7,845 bases of DNA from contig DMQT01000255.1 of NCBI GenBank assembly GCA_003455595.1, forward strand, positions 18,784-26,628, read 5' to 3'. Both the position numbers and the translations under genes were made by a program. This stretch comes from Betaproteobacteria bacterium (lineage in GTDB: Bacteria > Pseudomonadota > Gammaproteobacteria > Burkholderiales > Sulfuriferulaceae). Below the pieces are notes generated by a model. That model saw nothing but the letters and a program-made list of their open reading frames with translations, was not told the DNA's origin and did no database searches. Of this stretch, positions 1 through 6,762 are shown piece after piece; positions within the stretch are counted from its first letter, which is position 1; the number at the start of each line of letters is the position of its first letter.

Positions 1-23
1 GGGAATACGTCGACACGTAGCAT
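1..23 (-). CDS. Possible start of the next eps-operon gene, cut by the left edge
   Basis: The epsG stop codon overlaps an ATG by one base (TGATG), a common translational-coupling junction. The frame is open for the seven codons left in the window (MLRVDVF). A weak purine-rich GGTGG lies seven bases upstream, inside the end of epsG. In exosortase B loci the gene after epsG is often the exosortase itself (xrtB/epsH), but seven residues cannot identify the product. The start is plausible rather than proven. Confidence 0.35.
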
Positions 24-889
24 CAAAAATCCACCAGCACCGAGCCAATCACCTTGGCACCGCTGCGCCCAAGCTGGGCATTCATCTCGTTCAGATCGCT
101 CACACGGGTTTTGTTTTTGCGCGCCACCAACAATACGCCGCCTGCCAGCGCGGCGATGGTCAACGCATCGGCGCCGGTCGAATACGCCGAAACGTCGTAC
201 AGAATCACATCAAAGCTGTTCGACAGCCCGGCGTGAATCGTTCTGAACGCGGGCCGACCGAGCAGTTCTTGCGGGTTGGGGGGCAGGGTACCGGCGGGTA
301 ATACCGACAGATTCAAAAGCGCATCCACCTTGCACAGGGTTTCCAGCCCGGCACGACCGGCCAGAATATCCGACAGCCCTTGCCGACTGCCCAACCGGAA
401 CAGCTCGTGCTGACGCGGGCTGCGCAAATTGCCGTCGACCAGCACGGTGTTTTCACCCAGCTGTGAGAACACCACCGCCAGATTGGCAGCGAACAGGCTC
501 GATTCTTCCGGGTTGGCACTGACCAGGGCAAGCGCCTTATGACCTGCAGCGAACCACTGCATCATCAGTTGGCTACGTATTGCGCGCAGGGTTTCCACCT
601 GCGGGCTGAAGGGCTGATACGCCGCCACCAGTTCAGCTGGAAATTGCCCGGCACCTGGTTGCAGATAGGGGTAATCGAATTGCTGTGCCAGCACCCGCTG
701 AATGTCGGACTCGGTGATAAAGCCCAGCGCCTGTGCGGCTTCGCCAAAGCGCATGCCGCGTTCCTGTTGCAGCTGCACGACCTGTTCGGCCTGCGCCGGG
801 GTGAGCTTGCCACTATCGACCAGAATGCGCCCCATACGGGATTCGCGACTGTCAGCGGACAAAGACATCGGGTGTGTGAGCAGGTTCAT
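23..889 (-). CDS. epsG: EpsG: chain-length-determinant BY-kinase-like protein with a degenerate P-loop
   Basis: This 288-residue protein resembles the cytoplasmic tyrosine autokinase partner (Wzc/CpsD kinase domain, EpsG family) of a Wzz-type chain-length protein. Residues about 20-76 match the small N-terminal domain also found in type II secretion/MshE ATPases (GRILVDSGKLT to FDYPYL). Residues about 98-288 are a ParA/MinD-fold kinase domain: Walker A' is VLVDGNLRSPRQH (about 149-161) and Walker B is DVILYD (227-232). The Walker A position reads VSANPEESSLFAANL (about 123-137), so the glycines and catalytic lysine or arginine of the usual GEG[KR][ST] loop are missing, although the frame and flanking residues are conserved. 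There is no C-terminal tyrosine cluster; the protein ends SVLVDF. The ATG at 889 is chosen over an upstream TTG at 907 because AGGAG lies ten bases before it. The family assignment is firm; kinase activity is doubtful. Confidence 0.92.
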   Translation of the reverse strand: MNLLTHPMSLSADSRESRMGRILVDSGKLTPAQAEQVVQLQQERGMRFGEAAQALGFITESDIQRVLAQQFDYPYLQPGAGQFPAELVAAYQPFSPQVETLRAIRSQLMMQWFAAGHKALALVSANPEESSLFAANLAVVFSQLGENTVLVDGNLRSPRQHELFRLGSRQGLSDILAGRAGLETLCKVDALLNLSVLPAGTLPPNPQELLGRPAFRTIHAGLSNSFDVILYDVSAYSTGADALTIAALAGGVLLVARKNKTRVSDLNEMNAQLGRSGAKVIGSVLVDF

Positions 890-899
890 ATCGATTTTT

Positions 900-904
900 C
901 TCCT
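900..904 (-). promoter_or_regulatory. Shine-Dalgarno site of epsG inside the epsF stop region
   Basis: AGGAG begins in the last base of the epsF TGA stop (TGAGGAG) and ends ten bases before the epsG ATG at 889. It decides the epsG start and implies that ribosomes finishing epsF help load epsG, as expected for two proteins that form one complex. Confidence 0.7.
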
Positions 905-2313
905 CAACTCGAAAACAGACGGCGCGACAGTGGGCCGGAGAGGAAACCGGCGCGTCGGGCTGACTTTTCACCCCAGCCAATTTCCCCCAGCATGGGCACG
1001 TGTAATAAATGCACCAGATCATTGCCCGAGCGTACGCGTCGATCCAGCATTTCAGCCAGTAACGCCAGCCCCAGCCCCAACATGATGCCCAGCACCACCG
1101 ACGCCATGGTGTAGAACAACACCTTGGGTCCAGCCGGGTCAGTCGGCACCGTTGCCGGGTTGAGCACGGCCACGTCGGACTGTGTCGACTGCCCCTGCAA
1201 CTGCACCTGCGAATAGCGCTGCGCGGCGGCCTGATACGCCAGCTGGGCGTTTTCCACTTCCTTGCTGAGCACAGACATGTCGTCACGAGCGCGATTCAAA
1301 GTCAGCACTTTGGTTTTTTGCGCACCCAGCGCGGCGCGTACTTCGCCTTCGCGCTGCTGCAAAATCCGCGCGTTGTTACCGACGCTGCTGGAGGTGATGC
1401 GAATCTGCCGGTTCAGTTCGGTACGCAGCTGATCGACCTCGGCCTGGGCCGCCTGATAGGCCGGATGGTTTTTATCCAGTCGTTGCCCAATCTCGGAAAA
1501 CTTTGCTTCAGCGTTGCCGAGACTGATTTTCAGATTCTGAATCAACGGATTGCCTGCCACGTCGGGCGACTCTCCCGCGCCGCTGCCTTGCGCCATGCGC
1601 TGGCGCGAGCCGGCTTCCATCGCCAGCCCCTGCGAGGCGACGAGTTGACTGGACAAGTCATTCAGACGCGCCGACTCCACATCCAGACGGCTGTCCACAC
1701 TGACAATGCCTTTGTCCTGCTGATATTTGGAGAGCTTGCGCTGCGCGACTTCCAGATTGTCCTGCAAGGTTTTGAGCTGCTGGGTAAAAAAGCCAGACGC
1801 TTGTTGTAGCGGTTCCACCGTAAGTTGCACACTCAGCGCCTTATATTGCGCAGCAAACGCGTTAGCAACCGACGCCGCGAATGCTGGGTTGGTGCTGGTG
1901 TAGCTAATATTCAGCACACTGCTTTCCCGCACCGGCGTCACGTCCAAACCGCGCAACAGTCGCTTGCCAAGCCAGTTTCGGATATCGCCCTGACCATCGG
2001 TGGCCGCGTTGAATTGCTGTCTGGCAGTCGGTTGCTGGTCCAGTTTGAGCGCCGCCACCACTTTCATCGCCGCATTTTCACTTTCGACGATATTCACCTG
2101 TGTCGCCATGAAATGGTCTATCACCTGCGCCGGCGGCGCCTGGCCGGTAAGCGGATCGGTACCTTTGTAATTGAGCACCAGCGTATTGGTGGCCTGATAG
2201 GTTTTTGGCAACAGCAGACTGATGATAAGCACCAGCGCCACCGTCACCAGCAACGTGCCCAACACCAGCTTGTAGCGTGCGCGAACGATCATCCAGAACT
2301 GATTAAAACTCAT
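904..2313 (-). CDS. epsF: EpsF: Wzz/Wzc-type polysaccharide chain-length determinant (inner-membrane PCP)
   Basis: This 469-residue polysaccharide co-polymerase would sit in the inner membrane and set EPS chain length with its cytoplasmic partner EpsG. Visible layout: a short cytoplasmic N-terminus (MSFNQFWMIVRARYK); TM1 at about 16-36; a Wzz-type periplasmic domain; a long Gln/Ala/Leu-rich coiled-coil region from about 175 to 375; the proline-rich PCP motif NPATVPTDPAGPK (about 385-397) just before TM2 (about 399-420); and a basic cytoplasmic tail of about 48 residues without its own kinase domain. The kinase-like half is the next gene, as in split Wzc systems. The start at 2313 is supported by GAGGG seven bases upstream; the longer frame upstream would overlap epsE and has no good ribosome site. 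It starts 13 bases after epsE and ends 14 bases before epsG. The length suits the family. Confidence 0.93.
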   Translation of the reverse strand: MSFNQFWMIVRARYKLVLGTLLVTVALVLIISLLLPKTYQATNTLVLNYKGTDPLTGQAPPAQVIDHFMATQVNIVESENAAMKVVAALKLDQQPTARQQFNAATDGQGDIRNWLGKRLLRGLDVTPVRESSVLNISYTSTNPAFAASVANAFAAQYKALSVQLTVEPLQQASGFFTQQLKTLQDNLEVAQRKLSKYQQDKGIVSVDSRLDVESARLNDLSSQLVASQGLAMEAGSRQRMAQGSGAGESPDVAGNPLIQNLKISLGNAEAKFSEIGQRLDKNHPAYQAAQAEVDQLRTELNRQIRITSSSVGNNARILQQREGEVRAALGAQKTKVLTLNRARDDMSVLSKEVENAQLAYQAAAQRYSQVQLQGQSTQSDVAVLNPATVPTDPAGPKVLFYTMASVVLGIMLGLGLALLAEMLDRRVRSGNDLVHLLHVPMLGEIGWGEKSARRAGFLSGPLSRRLFSS

Positions 2314-2326
2314 GGTTGTGCCCTCA

Positions 2327-3118
2327 TCAAAACAGACTTTCCTGGATGTACACCACGTCATTCGGCTGCACCAGGTCGTCGTGGCGTGCTTTCAGCGTTT
2401 CCAGTTTCCCGTCCGGCAACTTGCGCTTGATACGCACATTGCGCTCGGTACCGCGCTGGGTCAGGCCGCCGCCTGCAGAGAGCGCCTGCAGCACGGTCAT
2501 GTTGGGCTCCAGACGATAGGTGCCAGGTTTTTGCACTTCACCATAGATGTAAAACATGGGCGCCCGTTCGACAAAGATGAGATCGCCACCCGCTAGCTCA
2601 AGATCCTGATTCAGCGTACCTTTTTGCATCATATCGACGATGTTGATAACTTCTTTGGTGGTTTTTCCATTGCGCGTACGGATCAGGTCGACCGTGTCCG
2701 CACCGGTGGCACTCGCCCCGCCTGCCAGCGCCAGGATGTCGGTAAGGTTGCGCTTGCCATCTATTGGATAGCGCCCGGGGCGGTTGACCTGCCCCAGCAC
2801 CGACACCAGTTGCCCCTGAAACTGGGTCACCAGAATATTCACCTCGGCCTTGCGCAAAAAGCCGCCACTTTTCAGACGATCGGCAATCAGTTTCTCTGCT
2901 GCAGCTGGCGTCAACCCGCCTACCGCCACCTCGCCCACCATTGGAAACGTGATACTGCCGGATTCACTCACACGGGTTTCCAGTGCCAGATCGGGGTTGC
3001 CGTAGACAGAAATCTTGAGCACGTCCCCCGATCCGAGCGGCACGTCAACCGCACCGGCCACGCTCATCCATAGCATCAACAGCAACCCGAACCCACTCAT
3101 TAATAATTTTTTCATCAT
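2327..3118 (-). CDS. epsE: EpsE: periplasmic/outer-membrane polysaccharide export protein (OPX/Wza family)
   Basis: This 263-residue export protein would carry EPS from the inner-membrane complex across the periplasm to the outer membrane. It has a signal peptide (MMKKLL, then a hydrophobic core to about residue 20, likely cut after AGA at 23). A Poly_export domain follows (about 26-100, beginning VPLGSGDVLKISVYG), then two SLBB repeats (about 105-150, VSVLGQVNRPGRYPIDG; about 187-235, FYIYGEVQKPGTYRLE). There is no lipobox cysteine, unlike E. coli Wza, so it is not a lipoprotein and the mode of outer-membrane insertion is open; the neighbouring barrel EpsL is the natural partner. The start at 3118 has AGGG seven bases upstream; a second ATG follows immediately at 3115. 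It lies 44 bases after epsL and 13 before epsF, and is probably co-transcribed with both. Confidence 0.92.
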   Translation of the reverse strand: MMKKLLMSGFGLLLMLWMSVAGAVDVPLGSGDVLKISVYGNPDLALETRVSESGSITFPMVGEVAVGGLTPAAAEKLIADRLKSGGFLRKAEVNILVTQFQGQLVSVLGQVNRPGRYPIDGKRNLTDILALAGGASATGADTVDLIRTRNGKTTKEVINIVDMMQKGTLNQDLELAGGDLIFVERAPMFYIYGEVQKPGTYRLEPNMTVLQALSAGGGLTQRGTERNVRIKRKLPDGKLETLKARHDDLVQPNDVVYIQESLF

Positions 3119-3162
3119 GCCTTTACCCTGTGAAAATTTCGCACACCAAAATTGATCGGATC

Positions 3163-4404
3163 TCAAAACACGCTCCGCACGTTCAGCATCAGGCTGTTGT
3201 AGCTATAACTGGACAATGCCTGATTGGATTGATTGACCCCGCGCTGCAAACTCAAGCCCAACGCGGTGTTGCGCAACACCTGGTAATTCGCGCCTAACAG
3301 CACGCTGTTCAATTTGTCCTGCCGTGCAGGCGTCGTCGCAAGTACAAAACCCGGATCGCCGGTATACGCGATACGGTCTTGCTCCAGATTCAGGTTGAGC
3401 GCGACTTTGGCTGTAGCCTTCCACGCCGCCGTCAAAGCCACGCCCCGGTTGACCGAATAACTGGCGGTGGTATTTTCAACTACGCCGATATTCCGGTAGA
3501 CAAACAGACCCAGCGTGGTTTTTTCAGTGACCTGCCAGTTACTGCCAAGCAGGCCGGTGATGCCGGAAAAATCTCTCTGCGGCACATCGCTGTAGCTGCG
3601 CTGCGTGTAGTTCAAACGCCCCTTCAGCGTCGTCTCGCCCGTCGGCTTCCAGGACACGGCAACGCCGTTATCCCACTGGGTATAGCTGTTATCGACCGGT
3701 GCCACGCCCACAATCTGCCGATTCGGGTAGCGCCCGTCGCTCATCTGACTGGTGAATTCGAGCAGGCTGCCTTTTCTGGTCTGGTACTGCAGCCCGCCGG
3801 TATAGGTATCGACTGTGGAATTCTGCGTCTGCAGACTGGCGAGGCTGTTACTCGTGGCATCTTTTTGCACGCCAAACTTGAGCTTCCATGGCGCACCGAT
3901 CTGGATCGCGCCGTTTGCAAAACCATGCCGTTGGGTAATCAGATTATTGACGGGCTGTTGAATATTCACAAAGCTGCCCTGCGCGGTTTTTTCGCTGATG
4001 CCGACGTCACCGCTGAGGATGCTTCCAACCAGCCAGTCCCATTGTAGCAGGGTGTCGTGACCATCAAAATCCAGCACGCTGTATTTATCGAAGCGGGTTC
4101 GATTGACCTCGACTTTCGCCTTGATGCGCTGGCGACTGAGCTGCCAGTTTAGATTGGCACCAGCGCTGAGTACGTTATACGACGCGGCCATGTCAGTGGT
4201 GCCCAAACGGTTGAGCGCCGCCTGATCGTTTTGCAGACGGAAAAAATTGCTGTCGTAGTGATACGCCCCGGTTACATACGGGCTGAAAAAATCGTCCGGA
4301 TCCGCCTTGGCAGTACTTGCAAGCACTGTCAGCCCCATTAACAGCGCAAAATTCCTGGCTGCGGCCCATCGTCGCAGTTCAGTTACGTTTATATATGTCT
4401 TCAT
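3163..4404 (-). CDS. epsL: EpsL: outer-membrane beta-barrel protein of XrtB-type EPS systems
   Basis: This protein of about 413 residues begins with a signal peptide (hydrophobic run ARNFALLMGLTVLAS, likely cleavage after AKA at residue 34). It continues as an outer-membrane barrel-like sequence: alternating polar and hydrophobic stretches, many aromatics, repeated strand-like segments such as TLLQWDWLVG and TTLGLFVYRN, and a terminal phenylalanine (LNVRSVF) of the type recognised by the Bam machinery. The pattern fits the EpsL family tied to exosortase B EPS loci, presumed to act in export or anchoring of the polymer at the outer membrane; its exact role is not established. The ATG at 4404 lies 26 bases inside the end of manC. 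GAGG is 15 bases upstream of it but only six upstream of a TTG at 4413 in the same frame, so the true start may be that TTG, adding three residues. Either choice implies translational coupling to manC. Confidence 0.85.
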   Translation of the reverse strand: MKTYINVTELRRWAAARNFALLMGLTVLASTAKADPDDFFSPYVTGAYHYDSNFFRLQNDQAALNRLGTTDMAASYNVLSAGANLNWQLSRQRIKAKVEVNRTRFDKYSVLDFDGHDTLLQWDWLVGSILSGDVGISEKTAQGSFVNIQQPVNNLITQRHGFANGAIQIGAPWKLKFGVQKDATSNSLASLQTQNSTVDTYTGGLQYQTRKGSLLEFTSQMSDGRYPNRQIVGVAPVDNSYTQWDNGVAVSWKPTGETTLKGRLNYTQRSYSDVPQRDFSGITGLLGSNWQVTEKTTLGLFVYRNIGVVENTTASYSVNRGVALTAAWKATAKVALNLNLEQDRIAYTGDPGFVLATTPARQDKLNSVLLGANYQVLRNTALGLSLQRGVNQSNQALSSYSYNSLMLNVRSVF

Positions 4405-5803
4405 AGCGAACAATGTCGTCCTCACCCAGATAGGCGCCTGACTGCACCTCAATCAAGTGCAGCGGGATCTTGCCGGGGTTTTCCAGGCGGTGTTTGCTGC
4501 CCAGCGGGATATACGTTGACTGGTTTTCGGTGAGCATGATTTCGTCCTCGCCGCGCACCACTTTGGCAGTGCCGGATACCACAATCCAGTGCTCGGCGCG
4601 GTGGTGATGCATTTGCAGCGAGAGCTTTTGGTCCGGCTTGACCATGATGCGTTTAACCTGAAACCGGTCACCCGCGTCGATGCCTTCATACCAGCCCCAC
4701 GGGCGGTACACGCGGCTGTGATACAGATGTTCGCTACGCGCGTCGGCCCTGAGCCGCTCGACGATTTTTTTCACGTCCTGCACCCGGTCCTTGCGCGCTA
4801 CCAGCACCGCGTCGGGAGTTTCAACGATAACCAGATCGTCCACCCCCAGCGCCACCACCAGCCGCGATTCGGCGCGCACCAGATTATTACTGGCTGCCTC
4901 CAGCAGCACGTCGCCGCGGCTGACATTCCCGGCGTTGTCCTTGTCACCGACTTCCCACAGCGCATCCCAGGCACCGATGTCGTTCCAGCCGATATCAGCG
5001 GGGATCACGACTGCCTTGCTGGTGTGCTCCATCACTGCGCAATCGAGCGACTCCGACGGACACGCAGCAAACGCTGCTTTATCCAGACGCACGAAATCAA
5101 GATCGCTGTGCGCACCGGCGAGGGCCGCTTCGCAGGCGCTGAGGATATCCGGGCGTAGTAGCCGCAGCTCGTCTAGCAAGTCCCTGGCGCGGAACAGGAA
5201 CATGCCGCTGTTCCAAAGATAGTCACCGGTATCGAGATAGGTCTGCGCTGTGGCCAGATCGGGCTTTTCCACAAACGAGGCGACCCGGCACGCAGCTTCG
5301 CTGTCGGGCAGCAAGGCGCCTTTGCAAATGTAGCCATAGCCGGTTTCAGGCGCGTGCGGGGTGATGCCGAACGTCACCAGCCAGCCTTGCAGCGCCAGCC
5401 GCGTGGCGTGCGCCACGGCAGCCGAAAATGCCGCCTGGTCGCGGATCAGGTGATCGGCAGGCAACACCAGCAAGACGCCTTCAGGGTCGCGCCGTACCAC
5501 ATCCAGCGCCGCCAATGCGACGGCCGGTGCGGTGTTGCGGCCGACGGGTTCGAGCACGATAGCACCGGCTGGCTGGTTTAATGCACGCAACTGTTCGGCA
5601 ATCATGAAGCGATGATCGTCATTGCAGATGACCAGGGGCGGCACCGCATGCGCCAGTTGCATGGCGCGGCTGACGGTGTCCTGAAACAGCGAGAGTGCTG
5701 ACATCAACGGCAATAACTGTTTGGGCAGCGCAGCGCGTGACAGCGGCCACAGGCGCGTGCCAGAACCACCGGACAGAATCACAGGGTGCAACGTTACAGG
5801 CAT
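4379..5803 (-). CDS. manC: Bifunctional mannose-1-phosphate guanylyltransferase / mannose-6-phosphate isomerase
   Basis: This 474-residue cytoplasmic enzyme of the ManC/AlgA/XanB type makes GDP-mannose: the isomerase part interconverts fructose-6-phosphate and mannose-6-phosphate, and the transferase part joins mannose-1-phosphate to GMP from GTP. The N-terminal nucleotidyltransferase carries GGSGTRLWPLSR and PKQ (12-29), LPADH (114-118), FVEKPD (177-182) and WNSGMF (197-202). The C-terminal type II isomerase cupin (about 360-474) has the metal-binding QMHHHRAEHW (397-406). A phosphomannomutase would be needed to link the two steps and is not in the window. The start at 5803 puts VILSGG at the usual distance from the N-terminus and gives the normal family length; the frame is open further upstream (ATG at 5836, GTG at 5911), and no start has a strong ribosome site. 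It follows the PEP-CTERM-like gene after 133 bases and overlaps epsL. It implies mannose in the polymer. Confidence 0.94.
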   Translation of the reverse strand: MPVTLHPVILSGGSGTRLWPLSRAALPKQLLPLMSALSLFQDTVSRAMQLAHAVPPLVICNDDHRFMIAEQLRALNQPAGAIVLEPVGRNTAPAVALAALDVVRRDPEGVLLVLPADHLIRDQAAFSAAVAHATRLALQGWLVTFGITPHAPETGYGYICKGALLPDSEAACRVASFVEKPDLATAQTYLDTGDYLWNSGMFLFRARDLLDELRLLRPDILSACEAALAGAHSDLDFVRLDKAAFAACPSESLDCAVMEHTSKAVVIPADIGWNDIGAWDALWEVGDKDNAGNVSRGDVLLEAASNNLVRAESRLVVALGVDDLVIVETPDAVLVARKDRVQDVKKIVERLRADARSEHLYHSRVYRPWGWYEGIDAGDRFQVKRIMVKPDQKLSLQMHHHRAEHWIVVSGTAKVVRGEDEIMLTENQSTYIPLGSKHRLENPGKIPLHLIEVQSGAYLGEDDIVRYEDIYKRN

Positions 5804-5838
5804 ACAGGCACTTTCATCATTTAATGTGGCGTCCATCT

Positions 5839-5887
5839 GCAGGGCGCTTGGGGCAACAGACCACCGTCTTTGCCCGAGCCACCCTGC
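5839..5887 (-). other. Long imperfect hairpin in the leader of manC
   Basis: Read on the minus strand, outer arms GCAGGG and CCCTGC are exactly complementary and extend by one U-G and one G-C pair. After a small internal loop an inner stem of GGGCAA/TTGCCC plus AGAC/GTCT (one bulged G) closes on the loop GGTG. The structure lies between the PEP-CTERM-like stop and the manC start, ending 35 bases before the ATG. No T-tract follows, so it is not a standard intrinsic terminator. It could attenuate read-through, protect the mRNA end or bind a regulator; the function is unknown. Confidence 0.6.
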
Positions 5888-5936
5888 TAGACGAACTCGG
5901 CTCAGTAACACTCGAAATCTTTTGCTGAGAGGACAA

Positions 5937-6320
5937 CTATCGAATCGCCGACAGTTTTCGTTTATTGCTTAGCCAGATTCGCATCAGCATCAATCCAGAT
6001 AGCGCGGCAAGCAGCGTCCAAATGCCAACTTCAGGAACCACACTGAATTGCGCTTTGTCGGGTGCGGCAGAGCTGATCTGCTCAGCAACCGAGTTGCCAT
6101 ACAGCGCATCTGCATGATTGCCTGTAGCGGCGGCACTCACAGACACATTGCGCTGAGCCGTGCTGTCGTACGCGTTTGTATGGAGAGTGTGATCGGCCTG
6201 CGCTGCGGTAGCGACCATGTTTTGGGTAGCAACAGCCGCGGTCTGTGCCTGCGTGGCACCTGCCAGCAGCAGCGAAGTGACCAGCGCAATTTGAATCAGG
6301 GTGCGCATTTTCGAGATCAT
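5937..6320 (-). CDS. Small secreted protein with a PEP-CTERM-like sorting signal
   Basis: This 127-residue protein has a signal peptide (MISKMRTL, hydrophobic core IQIALVTSLLLAG, likely cut after TQA at 25). A roughly 68-residue low-complexity middle follows, rich in Ala, Ser, Thr, Asn and Gln and lacking cysteine. The C-terminal tripartite tail is V95-P-E-V98, a membrane helix at about 99-117 (GIWTLLAALSGLMLMRIWL) and a basic end (SNKRK...R). This is the architecture of PEP-CTERM proteins, which exosortases cut at the motif and deliver to the cell surface, often with glycosylation of the Ser/Thr-rich body. The motif is VPEV, not the usual VPEP. The start at 6320 is fixed by AAGGAG seven bases upstream. 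It lies 133 bases before manC in an exosortase B-type EPS locus, which supports a client role. The specific function is unknown. A sigma-54-like promoter lies just upstream. Confidence 0.85.
   Translation of the reverse strand: MISKMRTLIQIALVTSLLLAGATQAQTAAVATQNMVATAAQADHTLHTNAYDSTAQRNVSVSAAATGNHADALYGNSVAEQISSAAPDKAQFSVVPEVGIWTLLAALSGLMLMRIWLSNKRKLSAIR
6027..6038 (-). other. Codons of the VPEV sorting motif
   Basis: These codons encode residues 95-98 of the secreted protein at 5937-6320, the point where an exosortase is expected to act. The glutamate that is most conserved in PEP-CTERM signals is kept, while the second proline is valine. Confidence 0.6.
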
Positions 6321-6327
6321 TAAAAAA

Positions 6328-6333
6328 CTCCTT
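6328..6333 (-). promoter_or_regulatory. Ribosome binding site of the PEP-CTERM-like gene
   Basis: AAGGAG lies seven bases before the ATG at 6320. It selects this start over the longer open frame that reaches 6431, whose extra 37 residues would place a cysteine-rich stretch in front of the signal peptide. Confidence 0.75.
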
Positions 6334-6355
6334 GGAAAAGCGTCATAGGGACAAC

Positions 6356-6371
6356 AGCACAATTCAGGCCA
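6356..6371 (-). promoter_or_regulatory. Candidate sigma-54 promoter of the PEP-CTERM-like gene
   Basis: TGGCCTGAATTGTGCT on the minus strand has the invariant GG and GC separated by ten bases and matches TGGC and TGCT of the consensus TGGCACG-N4-TTGCW, but misses AC in the -24 element and the first T of the -12 element. The predicted transcript start is about 10-12 bases downstream, giving a leader of roughly 25 bases that includes the AAGGAG ribosome site. The stronger site upstream of the EF-hand gene has the same TGGC-N8-TGCT pattern, which raises confidence. Confidence 0.45.
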
Positions 6372-6693
6372 GTTATGGTGGCGCAGCAAGATGACAACCG
6401 AAGCCGGGCCTGAAAATGAATCGCAGTGCATGTTGCATCACTGGCTTTTCGCGGCCTGTGGCGTGTGGCGGATGGGCAAAGTACGATTTATCAGACCATA
6501 CATCACGCATCGCGCCCGCTTTACGAGCTGATCGGTCCGCATTGCCTGGCATTGGTCTGCACCTACAGCCGTGCGCTGTTATCAGCATCATCAGACGTGA
6601 TTCGATTGATATAAATAATGGTATTGCCTACAAGCCCGTTAGCAGCATTTAAATACCAGCACACTCACGCTCTCGTGCAATGCCGCCTCCTGC

Positions 6694-6707
6694 CTGATGT
6701 AGATCAG
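6694..6707. promoter_or_regulatory. FNR/CRP-family-like palindrome
   Basis: CTGATGTAGATCAG is a perfect five-base inverted repeat around a four-base centre. It matches the FNR/DNR consensus TTGAT-N4-ATCAA at eight of ten positions. No well-placed -10 element is seen on the minus strand at the usual distance, so a regulatory role is only a possibility. Confidence 0.25.
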
Positions 6708-6746
6708 AATCGCACCATGGCGAATCACGTATGCATCATTTTGGAG

Positions 6747-6762
6747 CGCTGCCAATGCAGCG
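6747..6762 (-). terminator. Short hairpin after the EF-hand gene, weak terminator candidate
   Basis: On the minus strand CGCTGC-ATTG-GCAGCG is a perfect six-base stem with a four-base loop, starting about 43 bases after the EF-hand stop codon. The following sequence is CTCCAAAATG, with no T-tract, so intrinsic termination would be inefficient. Confidence 0.25.

Noticed and set aside
539..1114. 191-codon open frame on the plus strand
   Set aside because: It lies opposite epsG/epsF, which have clear family matches. Its composition is typical of antisense reading of a GC-rich gene, and it shows no recognisable domain.
1825..2430. 201-codon open frame on the plus strand
   Set aside because: Shadow of epsF/epsE; rich in Arg, His and Gln with no domain and no ribosome site of note.
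3379..4047. 222-codon open frame on the plus strand
   Set aside because: Entirely antisense to epsL, which has a signal peptide and a barrel pattern; no independent support.
6321..6431. N-terminal extension of the PEP-CTERM-like protein to 6431
   Set aside because: It would put 37 extra residues before a good signal peptide, and the AAGGAG site clearly selects the ATG at 6320.
6546..6560. TGGCATTGGTCTGCA on the plus strand as a sigma-54 promoter
   Set aside because: Spacing is one base too short and it points away from any supported gene.
6373..6652. Open frames of 72-78 codons on both strands in the intergenic region
   Set aside because: They have no ribosome site, no signal peptide or domain, and unlikely residue composition.
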